DNA of 64,000 nt from contig JBBRNL010000008.1 of NCBI GenBank assembly GCA_038230335.1, positions 62,001 to 126,000 of the forward strand. The letters are read 5' to 3'. The position numbers and the translations under genes were made by a program. Shown in pieces: positions 8,562 through 16,693 of the stretch. The notes below the pieces were generated by a model. The model was not told the DNA's origin. It made no database searches and saw nothing but the letters and a program-made list of their open reading frames with translations. The stretch comes from JBBRDU01 sp038230335 (GTDB taxonomy: Bacteria > Verrucomicrobiota > Verrucomicrobiia > Chthoniobacterales > UBA10450). Positions within the stretch are counted from its first letter, which is position 1. Every line of letters begins with the position of its first letter.

Positions 8562-10012
8562 TGAGAATTTTGATGGTCAGCGCGGAAGGGCCCCCCTTGC
8601 AACGCGCCGGAGCGCTCGTCGACGTGATCGATGCGTTGCCGCATGAGCTGCGCAATCAGGGTCACGAAGTGAGCGTGGCTTTGCCGTATTACCGCGAGAT
8701 TCGCGAGAGTTCGACGTTTCAAACGGAGGATACTGGAATCACAGTGGACGTGCGGGTGGGAGAGAAAACCTATGTGGCCGAATACCTGGAAGGTCGCAGC
8801 CCCAGCGGCGTGCAGTTGTTTCTCATTCGGTGCGACGACTTTTTCGACCGACCCGGGATTTATGGCGAGCAGGGCCAGCCCTATGAGGATAACGCGGCTC
8901 GATTCATTTTCTTTAGCAAAGCGGCCATCGAATTGGCCCGCCGTCTGACGCCGGCCGTGCAAATCGTGCACGCGCACGATTGGGCGGCCGCTCTGATCCC
9001 TGTGCTCGTGCACGCGTACCATCTTCCGCTGGCCACGGTCCTGACCATTCATCATGTCGCGGAGCAGGGCAGTTTCTGGGGCCTCGACTTCAAGTTAACG
9101 AACCTGCACGAACGCTTTTTTACGCTGCGCGGGGTCGAATTTTTCGGACGGATGAATTTCCTGAAGGGCGGAATTCTCTACGCTGATAGAATCACCACAG
9201 TGAGTGAACGCTATAAGCGAGAAATCCTGACACCGGCGGGTGGGAGTGGGCTCGACATTGTGTTGCGCGAGAATGCACACAAGTTGACCGCCATTTTGAA
9301 CGGGGCGGACTATTCGCGCTGGGATCCGGCGACCGATCCACTTTTGCCCGCGTGCTACGACCTGGGGACTCTGCCGGGGAAGCAGCTTAATCGGGACGCA
9401 CTCCTGAACGGTTTGAGCCTGGCACCTGCTCCGACCGGACCGGTCTTCGGAATGGTGACGCGCGTTGTTCAGGAGAAGGGATTCGAGATTCTCATGCCCC
9501 TGCTCGATCGGCTGCTTTCCGATGACGTGCGTTTGATCATCCTGGGCGAAGGGGATCCGGCTTTTGAAACGGGACTCGCCGTCACGGCACGAAAGTTCCC
9601 GACCAAATTCGCGTATCGGAAGCAATACGACGAAAAGAGCGCGCACGTCATCGAAGCGGGCATGGACATTAGCCTGATCCCTTCGCGCTTCGAGCCTTCA
9701 GGGCTGAGCGCGATGTATGGTTTGAAATATGGCGCGCTCCCAGTGGCGCGGGCCACCGGTGGCATTCAGGAAATCATCGAGGATTACGATCCGACCACGA
9801 AGCGGGGGTACGGGTTCCTCTGTTATGCGCATTCCAGCGAGGCTTTCTGGGACGCAATCAAGCGTGCGCGTAGTGATTTTCGTGACATCACGTTGTGGAC
9901 GACGTTGATGGAGCGGGCGATGACCCGCGATTTCTCCTGGAAGGCGGCGGCCGAACGCTACGAAGAGATCTACGTTGAACTGGTGGGCAAGGTCGATCAG
10001 GCCGCTGCCTGA
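8561..10012 (+). CDS. glgA: Glycogen/starch synthase-like glycosyltransferase (GT5)
   Basis: This is probably an ADP- or UDP-glucose-dependent alpha-glucan synthase in the cytoplasm. The 483-residue length is typical of GlgA. The N-terminus MRILMVSAEGPP and the HDWAAALIP segment match the GT5 family. The C-terminal signature FEPSGLSAMYGLKYG followed by ATGGIQEII corresponds to the usual EPCGLTQMYAMRYG/RTGGL block. One point is odd: the N-terminal KTGGLADV motif, whose lysine contacts the nucleotide sugar in E. coli GlgA, reads RAGALVDV here. This may be a divergent synthase or one with another donor. It stands alone, followed by a small hairpin; no glgB or glgC is nearby. Confidence 0.85.
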   Translation: MRILMVSAEGPPLQRAGALVDVIDALPHELRNQGHEVSVALPYYREIRESSTFQTEDTGITVDVRVGEKTYVAEYLEGRSPSGVQLFLIRCDDFFDRPGIYGEQGQPYEDNAARFIFFSKAAIELARRLTPAVQIVHAHDWAAALIPVLVHAYHLPLATVLTIHHVAEQGSFWGLDFKLTNLHERFFTLRGVEFFGRMNFLKGGILYADRITTVSERYKREILTPAGGSGLDIVLRENAHKLTAILNGADYSRWDPATDPLLPACYDLGTLPGKQLNRDALLNGLSLAPAPTGPVFGMVTRVVQEKGFEILMPLLDRLLSDDVRLIILGEGDPAFETGLAVTARKFPTKFAYRKQYDEKSAHVIEAGMDISLIPSRFEPSGLSAMYGLKYGALPVARATGGIQEIIEDYDPTTKRGYGFLCYAHSSEAFWDAIKRARSDFRDITLWTTLMERAMTRDFSWKAAAERYEEIYVELVGKVDQAAA

Positions 10013-10024
10013 GCCCGACTGGGG

Positions 10025-10038
10025 CGGGAGTGCTCCCG
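10025..10038 (+). terminator. Possible short terminator hairpin after the glycogen-synthase-like gene
   Basis: CGGGAG and CTCCCG flank a TG centre 13 bases after the stop, giving a five- to six-pair GC stem. It is followed by CTACTTTCT rather than a clean T run. The stem is short, so this is only a weak candidate. Confidence 0.3.
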
Positions 10039-10117
10039 GCACTACTTTCTCGCGAATAAACGGAAGAGGGCGCCGTCAAACTCTGCCACCGAAACTCGCG
10101 TCCACGAACAAAAAGCA

Positions 10118-11467
10118 ATGCGATTACAGACACAAATGCCTGCACTAAGGCCCAGGGATGTCGCCATCGTCAGCTCGCGGACAAGTTCTTGCCAATCCAG
10201 CGGCTTTGGTATCTCCTCGGCCCTTCCTGTGGCCGAGCCGACGACTTCCGTTCAACCAGTAGTCAGGGCCTTGCTGGCCGGCTTGCTCATGACGCTCGCA
10301 CAGCTGATCGTCGCGGTCGGTTTGCTCGCCCCAGAGGGGCCCCTCTCCTACCGCTATTCCACCCTCGTGCAGCACGACGGTTACTGGTTCACGAATATCG
10401 TGGATCGCGGTTATGTGACCATCGTTCCTCCGATTAATCACAAGGTCATCGAAGTTTCCAATGTGGCCTTCTTCCCGGCGTATCCCGTCATCGCGGCGGC
10501 TTTGCGGTATGGCCTGCGCATGGAAACCGATAATGCGCTGCTGCTTACGGCGCAGGCGGCGGCTTTCGGTTTTTGGTGTTATTTCTTTCTCTTCTGCGAA
10601 CGCTGGAATCTTTCTCCGGCCCTTCGATTCTTCGGCGCCCTCGCCATCGTCGCGCATCCGGCCGCGTTCTTCCTCATCGCCGGATATTCCGAGTCCTTAT
10701 TTTTGATGGCTTTGCTGGGATTTATTTATTGGAGCAGCGAAGAAGGCGGCCGCGCCAAAATCTGGGCGGCTTTGCATGGCATGCTCATGTCGGCGACTCG
10801 CATCGTTGGGATTCCCTGCGCCGCTGTCCCGGTCGTGCGATCGTTCTTTAAACACGGGTTTGGAAAAATTCGCCAGCCCGTTGCGTGGTTCCGGCAATAT
10901 TTGCCGGCTATCACCGTGATGGTCGCGGCGACCATGGGAGCGGGCCTGTTTTTTATCTATTGCCAGGCGCGCTGGGGACATTGGGACATCTACATGCTCA
11001 CCCAATCGGCCGGGTGGGGAATTACCCCGGACTATCTCGCCGTTTTCAAACCATCCAGTTACCGCTGGCTCATTCCAACTCTTAATAATCCGACCGAGGC
11101 GAGCCAGATGGCCATGACGTTGGGAGGGCTCCTTTTGCTGGGGGCGGGCCTCTGTGAAGCGCTGCCCGCGATCCGGCGCCGCACCCATTGGCAGGTGCGG
11201 ATCGGGTTCTATTTCTGCGCCGCCATTATTTACTTTATATCCGTGAGCGGGGTGGCCTGTGTCGAGATGGAAAGTATGCTCCGCTACGAATTCTGCGTGC
11301 ACGCGTTAATCGTGCTCGCCTTTTTGCATTTTTTACGGCAGTTTCGCACCCCGCCGGCCCTTCTTCGGATCCTCGGCATGGCGGTGATGACGCTGGGCAG
11401 CGCCGCGGGATTAAGCGTGCAGGGGTGGTACGTGTGGAATTTTACGAGGGGAAACTGGGTTGCTTAG
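10118..11467 (+). CDS. Polytopic membrane glycosyltransferase, PIG-V (mannosyltransferase)-like
   Basis: A 449-residue integral membrane protein with about nine hydrophobic segments. The first periplasmic-type loop contains HDGYWFTNIVDRGY, which resembles the WDGxWYxxIxxxGY signature of PIG-V-type GPI mannosyltransferases and related bacterial GT-C enzymes. Such enzymes use polyprenyl-phosphate sugars as donors, so transfer of a lipid-linked sugar on the outer face of the inner membrane is likely, with unknown acceptor. About 50 residues precede the first helix, so a later start is possible. The FAD-dependent oxidoreductase starts 6 bases after the stop, suggesting one operon and a joint role in glycan or glycolipid synthesis. 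Confidence 0.75.
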   Translation: MRLQTQMPALRPRDVAIVSSRTSSCQSSGFGISSALPVAEPTTSVQPVVRALLAGLLMTLAQLIVAVGLLAPEGPLSYRYSTLVQHDGYWFTNIVDRGYVTIVPPINHKVIEVSNVAFFPAYPVIAAALRYGLRMETDNALLLTAQAAAFGFWCYFFLFCERWNLSPALRFFGALAIVAHPAAFFLIAGYSESLFLMALLGFIYWSSEEGGRAKIWAALHGMLMSATRIVGIPCAAVPVVRSFFKHGFGKIRQPVAWFRQYLPAITVMVAATMGAGLFFIYCQARWGHWDIYMLTQSAGWGITPDYLAVFKPSSYRWLIPTLNNPTEASQMAMTLGGLLLLGAGLCEALPAIRRRTHWQVRIGFYFCAAIIYFISVSGVACVEMESMLRYEFCVHALIVLAFLHFLRQFRTPPALLRILGMAVMTLGSAAGLSVQGWYVWNFTRGNWVA

Positions 11468-11473
11468 GAAAAC

Positions 11474-12997
11474 ATGAAAACAAACGTCGCTATTATTGGA
11501 GCGGGACCGGCCGGTTTGACGGCGGCCTATCTCTTGTCGAAAAACCAGGTTGCCGTAACCGTGCTGGAAGCGGACCCGGTTTACGTCGGTGGAATTTCGC
11601 GCACGGCCACCTATAAGGGCTTTGGGTTCGACATTGGCGGTCATCGTTTTTTCTCGAAATGCAAAGCAGTGGAAGATCTTTGGACGGAGATTTTGCCTAA
11701 CGATATGCTGGTGCGGCCGCGCTCCTCTCGCATCTTTTACGGCGGTAAATTCTTCGCCTACCCGCTGCGGGCATTTGAAGCGCTTTTTAAGCTCGGTATC
11801 GGCCGTTCCATCCTGTGTGTTCTATCCTGGTTGAAGGCGCGCGTTTTGCCGGTGCGCAATCCGCGCAACTTCGAAGACTGGGTGAGCAATCAATTCGGCA
11901 AACGCCTCTTCAATACTTTCTTCAAGAGTTACACGGAGAAAGTCTGGGGGATGAGTTGCAAGGAAATCTCGGCCGACTGGGCGGCCCAGCGAATCAAGGG
12001 ATTATCCCTGGGCAGCGCCATCCGCAACGCCCTCCTGCCGAAACGGCAGTCGAAAGATCGGACGAAAGTGATCAAGACGCTGATTAACTCGTTTCGATAT
12101 CCGCGCAAGGGTCCCGGCATGATGTGGGAAGCATGTGCCGAGAAGACCAAACAAATGGGGGGCCAGATTGAGATGGGCTGCAAAGTGACGGGATGCTCTT
12201 ACGATGAGGCCGCTTCGGCCTGGACCATTCAATTCACCGACCGGCAAGGGCTGACGCAAACGCTCGAGTCGGAGCATGTGATTTCCTCCGCACCCATGCG
12301 CGAACTGGTGCGCGGACTGACGCCGAAAGTTTCGGAGCAAGCCCTCCACGCGGCCGATAGTTTGAAGTATCGCGATTTTCTCACGGTCATGTTGATCCTG
12401 AAGGATCGGCAGAAGTTCGATGACAACTGGATTTACATCCACGACCCGAGCGTGAAGGTCGGCCGGGTCCAGAACTTCCGTTCCTGGTCGCCCGAAATGG
12501 TGCCGGATCCGGACAAGGCCTGCTATGGACTGGAGTATTTTTGTTTCGAGCACGACGGCATTTGGGACGCGAAAGACGAAGAACTGATCGCCCTGGCCAC
12601 GCGCGAGCTGATCCAGATCGGGCTGGCCGAAGAAGGGGATGTGCTCGACGGCTGCGTCGTTAGGCAAAAGAAAGCTTATCCGGTTTACGACGACCATTAT
12701 GCCAGTCACGTCGACACCATTCGGATGGAGCTGGAAGACCGTTACCCCAACCTGCACTTGGTCGGACGGAACGGAATGCACAAGTATAACAACCAGGATC
12801 ACGCCATGATGACGGCGATGTTGTGCACCGAGAATATTCTGGCGGATACGAAACTGTACGATCTCTGGCAAGTGAACGGGGACGCCGAATATCACGAAGC
12901 CGGCTCCGCCTCCGCGGAAGAATCGCAGGGAACTGCGCTACGTCTCGTGCCCATGCGCGTTGACCCTGCGACGTCCGCGACGGTGGCATCCGAATGA
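11474..12997 (+). CDS. FAD-dependent NAD(P)-binding oxidoreductase of the amine-oxidase / UDP-galactopyranose-mutase-like group
   Basis: A 507-residue flavoprotein. The N-terminal Rossmann motif is VAIIGAGPAGLTAAYLL, with the adenine-ribose acid at the end of the second strand (LEAD). The segment GGISRTA...DIGGHRFF is typical of protoporphyrinogen-oxidase and galactopyranose-mutase-like enzymes found beside glycosyltransferases. The C-terminal FAD-contacting segment LVGRNGMHKYNNQDHA is present. The ATG lies 6 bases after the membrane glycosyltransferase, with an AGGA four bases upstream. The substrate is unknown. A nucleotide sugar or a polyprenyl-linked sugar is a reasonable guess from context, but the motifs do not fix it. 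Confidence 0.75.
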   Translation: MKTNVAIIGAGPAGLTAAYLLSKNQVAVTVLEADPVYVGGISRTATYKGFGFDIGGHRFFSKCKAVEDLWTEILPNDMLVRPRSSRIFYGGKFFAYPLRAFEALFKLGIGRSILCVLSWLKARVLPVRNPRNFEDWVSNQFGKRLFNTFFKSYTEKVWGMSCKEISADWAAQRIKGLSLGSAIRNALLPKRQSKDRTKVIKTLINSFRYPRKGPGMMWEACAEKTKQMGGQIEMGCKVTGCSYDEAASAWTIQFTDRQGLTQTLESEHVISSAPMRELVRGLTPKVSEQALHAADSLKYRDFLTVMLILKDRQKFDDNWIYIHDPSVKVGRVQNFRSWSPEMVPDPDKACYGLEYFCFEHDGIWDAKDEELIALATRELIQIGLAEEGDVLDGCVVRQKKAYPVYDDHYASHVDTIRMELEDRYPNLHLVGRNGMHKYNNQDHAMMTAMLCTENILADTKLYDLWQVNGDAEYHEAGSASAEESQGTALRLVPMRVDPATSATVASE

Positions 12998-13027
12998 GGT
13001 AGGCGGCATGACCGGGCGCGCGTGGTA

Positions 13028-13666
13028 ATGGAGGCGCCCTTCGCAAATCGGCAGGAGGCCGGGCTCCGTTTGGCGGCTGCGCTGCGCGAATACGCGGGCC
13101 GCGAGGGTGTCATCGTGCTTGGTCTGCCGCGCGGTGGTGTGCTCGTCGCGCAAGCCCTGGCGCAGGAACTTTGTCTGCCGCTCGATGTGTTCATGGTCCG
13201 CAAGCTCGGTCTTCCCGGCTTTGAGGAGCTCGCTCTCGGGGCCATTGCTTCCGGAGGCGTGCGCGTCCTGAACGATGAAATTGTGGCCGGTTTTCCCGGC
13301 GCGGCCGAGTTGATTGAATCGGTCGCCGCCCGGGAATTCCTGGAATTGCAAAGGCGCGAAAGTTTGTATCGCCACGATCATCCGCCGCGGCAACTGCAAG
13401 GGCATGTCGTCATTGTCGTGGACGATGGACTGGCCACGGGCGCGAGTATGCGGGCGGCGGTGGCAGCTCTGCGCTGCCATCGTTGCGCGAGGATCATCGT
13501 CGCCATCCCCGTGGCGCCGACCGACACTTGCCGCGATTTGCGGCCACAAACAGATGAACTGATCTGCCTGATCGAGTCAGATAACTTCCGTTCGGTCGGA
13601 GAATTCTACGAAGATTTCACCCAGGTCGAGGACGATGAGGTTCGTCGATTACTTCTTTGCCGATAG
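13028..13666 (+). CDS. Phosphoribosyltransferase-family protein
   Basis: A type I phosphoribosyltransferase fold of 212 residues. The PRPP-binding loop is visible as VVIVVDDGLATGASM (about residues 125-140). The N-terminal half has the LGLPRGGVLVA segment typical of the stand-alone putative phosphoribosyltransferases often annotated beside dienelactone-hydrolase-like domains; no such domain is fused here. An in-frame GTG lies six bases upstream of the ATG used. The gene converges on gcvP with 14 bases between stops. The substrate base is unknown. Confidence 0.8.
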   Translation: MEAPFANRQEAGLRLAAALREYAGREGVIVLGLPRGGVLVAQALAQELCLPLDVFMVRKLGLPGFEELALGAIASGGVRVLNDEIVAGFPGAAELIESVAAREFLELQRRESLYRHDHPPRQLQGHVVIVVDDGLATGASMRAAVAALRCHRCARIIVAIPVAPTDTCRDLRPQTDELICLIESDNFRSVGEFYEDFTQVEDDEVRRLLLCR

Positions 13667-13680
13667 GCGAGACTCTGTGT

Positions 13681-16581
13681 CTAATCTTTGCTGAATTCCT
13701 CCACGGGCGGGCAGGAGCAAAATAAATTTCGATCGCCGTAGACGTTGTCGATCCGCGCGACTGACGGCCAGAATTTGTAATCGCGCGTCCAGGGCGCAGG
13801 AAAGGCGGCTTGTTCACGCGAGTAGGGGTGATCCCATTTAGTCGAGGCGATTTGCCGTATGGTGTGCGGCGCGTTTTTGAGCACGTTGTTTTTCACATCG
13901 GCCTGGCCGCTTGCCACGGCGCCGATCTCTGCGTGAATCAAAATCATCGCGTCGCAGAAACGGTCGAGCTCGTCCTTCGATTCGCTCTCGGTTGGTTCGA
14001 TCATCATCGTTCCAGCCACTGGCCAAGACACGGTCGGCGCATGGAATCCGTAATCCATCAGTCGCTTGGCCACGTCTTCTACTTCGATTCCCGCGCTCTT
14101 GCATGGCCGCAGATCAATGATGCACTCGTGCGCCACGAGCTCCTTCTTTCCCTTGAAGAGAACGGGGAAATAAGCGTCGAGCCGCTTCGCCATATAGTTT
14201 GCGTTCAAGATGGCGACTTTCGTTGCCTGAGTCAGCCCGGTCCGACCCATCATCCGGATATACATCCACGAAATGGTGAGAATGCTGGCGCTGCCATACG
14301 GGGCGGCGGCCACCGGGCCGGTCGTCGAATCCGAGGAAGCCTCCAACAAATTCGGGCGCGCCGGCAGGAACTGAACAAGATGTTTCGCCACGCCAATCGG
14401 TCCGACTCCGGGGCCGCCTCCGCCGTGCGGGATGCAAAACGTCTTGTGCAAATTCAGGTGGCAAACATCGGCCCCATAATCACCGGGGCGGCACAGACCG
14501 ACTTGTGCGTTCATGTTTGCGCCGTCGAGATAAACCTGCCCCCCGTGCGCATGCACAATTTCGCAGATGTCGCGGATGGTCGGCTCAAAGACACCATGAG
14601 TGCTTGGATAGGTGACCATGAGGGCGCCCAGATCACGCGCATGCTGGTCCGCTTTGGCGCGCAGGTCGGCCAGGTCGATGTCGCCGTCTTTCAGGCAGGC
14701 CACCGGCACTACTTTGAAACCGGCCATGACGGCACTGGCGGGATTCGTTCCGTGGGCCGACGTCGGAATAAGGCAGATATTGCGATGTGTTTCGTTGCGC
14801 GATTCGTGATAGCCCCGGATCGCGAGCAACCCGGCATACTCGCCCTGCGACCCGGCATTTGGCTGCAGGGAGACCGCGGCAAAACCGGTGATCTCGGCGA
14901 GCCATGCTTCGAGCTGAATGCACATTTCCAGGTAGCCGCTCGTCTGATCTGCCGGCGCAAACGGATGAAGTTTGGAAAACTCCGGCCAGGAAACCGGAAA
15001 CATCTCCGCGGTCGCGTTCAACTTCATGGTGCACGATCCCAGCGGAATCATCGAATGACACAGGGAGAGATCGCGCGACTCCAGTTTCTTCATGTAGCGG
15101 AGCATTTGCGTCTCGGTGTGATGCGTATTGAAGACCGGATGCTGGAGAAATTTCGATTTTCGATTTTCGATCTGCGATTCGGGTAAAGAGTTCTGAGCCA
15201 TCTCAGCGAGGTCAAAATCGCGTCCGCGCAATTCCGGATGGGCCTCGAGAAAGACGTCGATGATCGAGCGGATATCGGCCAGAGTGGTCGTCTCATCTAC
15301 TGTCAGGGAGAGAAACCGATCCGGCAAAGGACGAAGGTTCATTCCACGTCGGGCAGCGGCCTCGCAAACCTGGTTAGCATTTCCGTGGGTCTGCACTTTG
15401 ACGGTGTCGAAAAAACGGTCATGCACGGGCGGATGACCCACTTTTTCGAGCGCGGCCGCAAGAAGACGCGCCGTTTGGTGAACGCGTCGGGCGATGGCCA
15501 AAAGACCTTCCGGCCCATGATAGACGGCGTACATCGACGCCATCACGGCGAGCAGAACCTGCGCGGTACAGATGTTACTCGTGGCCTTGTCCCGCCGGAT
15601 ATGTTGCTCCCGTGTCTGAAGAGACAGGCGATAGGCCGGGCGTTCCTCGGCGTCGTGCGAAACACCGACGAGCCGTCCCGGCATGTGCCGCCTGTATTCG
15701 TGGCGCGTTGCAAAATAGGCGGCGTGCGGACCTCCGAAACCGACCGGAACGCCGAAACGCTGGGTGCTGCCCACGGCCACGTCAGCTCCCATTTCACCCG
15801 GCGTCTTGAGCAGGGTGAGCGCGAGGATGTCGGCTGCGACGACGACGAGCGCGCCCGCCGCGTGCGCCTGCCTAACGAAATCGCCATAATCACAAATCGC
15901 TCCATCCGTGGCGGGGTATTGCAGGAGCGCACCGAAAACGTCGGGACCGAATGAAAACTGCGAAAAACTACCGATCTCTATCTTGAGTCCGAGCGGCTTG
16001 GCCCGCGTTCGCACGACTTCGATTGTCTGTGGATGGCAACTGTCTCCGACGAAAAATATTTTCCGACCCGGGACCGCCGCGTGGCAGAGCGCCATGGCTT
16101 CGGCGGCGGCGGTGGCTTCGTCGAGCAGAGAGGCGTTGGCAATATCGAGACCCGTCAGATCGGTCACCATCGTTTGGAAATTGACGAGCGCCTCGAGCCG
16201 GCCCTGTGCCAATTCCGCCTGGTACGGAGTGTAAGCAGTGTACCAACCTGGGTTTTCCAGGATATTGCGCTGAATCACAGGCGGCGTAACGGTGTCGTGA
16301 TAACCGGCGCCGAGGAATGAACGAGCCACTTTATTTTTGCGGGAAATGGCGCGCAGTTCAGCCAGGGCGTCCGCTTCGGATTCGCCCTCCGGCAAATTGA
16401 GTTCACCCTCGAGGCGAATACTTTTTGGAACCGTTGCCTCGATTAGGGCGTCCAGGTTTTCAAAGCCGAGATGATGGAGCATCTCGGCGATTTCGCCGTC
16501 GCTCGGCCCGATGTGGCGCTGCGGAAATGAATCGATCTCCGTCCGCTCCGTCGCAGCTTCCCGTGAGGCTTCCCTGTGCAT
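13681..16581 (-). CDS. gcvP: Glycine dehydrogenase (decarboxylating), P protein of the glycine cleavage system
   Basis: This PLP enzyme decarboxylates glycine and passes the aminomethyl group to lipoyl-GcvH. It is a full-length single-chain P protein of 966 residues, with both the N- and C-terminal halves (GcvPA and GcvPB regions) fused. FPQRHIGPS near the N-terminus is the family hallmark. The PLP lysine is in NLHKTFCIPHGGGGPG, near residue 713. The ATG at 16581 fits the usual distance to RHIGP; the frame remains open to a TTG at 16614. In the linker between halves, a heptamer repeat adds the residues SQIENRKSKF. Its partners gcvT and gcvH lie 47 kb away at the right edge of the window. Confidence 0.95.
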   Translation of the reverse strand: MHREASREAATERTEIDSFPQRHIGPSDGEIAEMLHHLGFENLDALIEATVPKSIRLEGELNLPEGESEADALAELRAISRKNKVARSFLGAGYHDTVTPPVIQRNILENPGWYTAYTPYQAELAQGRLEALVNFQTMVTDLTGLDIANASLLDEATAAAEAMALCHAAVPGRKIFFVGDSCHPQTIEVVRTRAKPLGLKIEIGSFSQFSFGPDVFGALLQYPATDGAICDYGDFVRQAHAAGALVVVAADILALTLLKTPGEMGADVAVGSTQRFGVPVGFGGPHAAYFATRHEYRRHMPGRLVGVSHDAEERPAYRLSLQTREQHIRRDKATSNICTAQVLLAVMASMYAVYHGPEGLLAIARRVHQTARLLAAALEKVGHPPVHDRFFDTVKVQTHGNANQVCEAAARRGMNLRPLPDRFLSLTVDETTTLADIRSIIDVFLEAHPELRGRDFDLAEMAQNSLPESQIENRKSKFLQHPVFNTHHTETQMLRYMKKLESRDLSLCHSMIPLGSCTMKLNATAEMFPVSWPEFSKLHPFAPADQTSGYLEMCIQLEAWLAEITGFAAVSLQPNAGSQGEYAGLLAIRGYHESRNETHRNICLIPTSAHGTNPASAVMAGFKVVPVACLKDGDIDLADLRAKADQHARDLGALMVTYPSTHGVFEPTIRDICEIVHAHGGQVYLDGANMNAQVGLCRPGDYGADVCHLNLHKTFCIPHGGGGPGVGPIGVAKHLVQFLPARPNLLEASSDSTTGPVAAAPYGSASILTISWMYIRMMGRTGLTQATKVAILNANYMAKRLDAYFPVLFKGKKELVAHECIIDLRPCKSAGIEVEDVAKRLMDYGFHAPTVSWPVAGTMMIEPTESESKDELDRFCDAMILIHAEIGAVASGQADVKNNVLKNAPHTIRQIASTKWDHPYSREQAAFPAPWTRDYKFWPSVARIDNVYGDRNLFCSCPPVEEFSKD
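15151..15171. repeat. Three ATCGAAA heptamers inserted in frame in gcvP
   Basis: Reading the minus strand, the heptamer ATCGAAA occurs three times in a row, with a degenerate GAATCGCAG next to it. In the gcvP frame it encodes IENRKSK. It sits in the interdomain linker just before the conserved HPVFN block, a place that tolerates extra residues. Each unit is 7 bases, so three units total 21 bases and keep the frame. Confidence 0.8.
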
Positions 16582-16693
16582 GCATGAGCCTACGGAACGA
16601 AAGTGTGCGTTCAACTCTTCAATGCCGGGACGTTGACGCGAATGGCAGCTTTCACCTCCTTGTCTGTCCAGACGTCCCGAGAGCGTTACGCTG

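Noticed and set aside
13810..15186. 458-codon plus-strand frame opposite gcvP
   Set aside because: Antisense shadow; the gcvP frame carries all family motifs.
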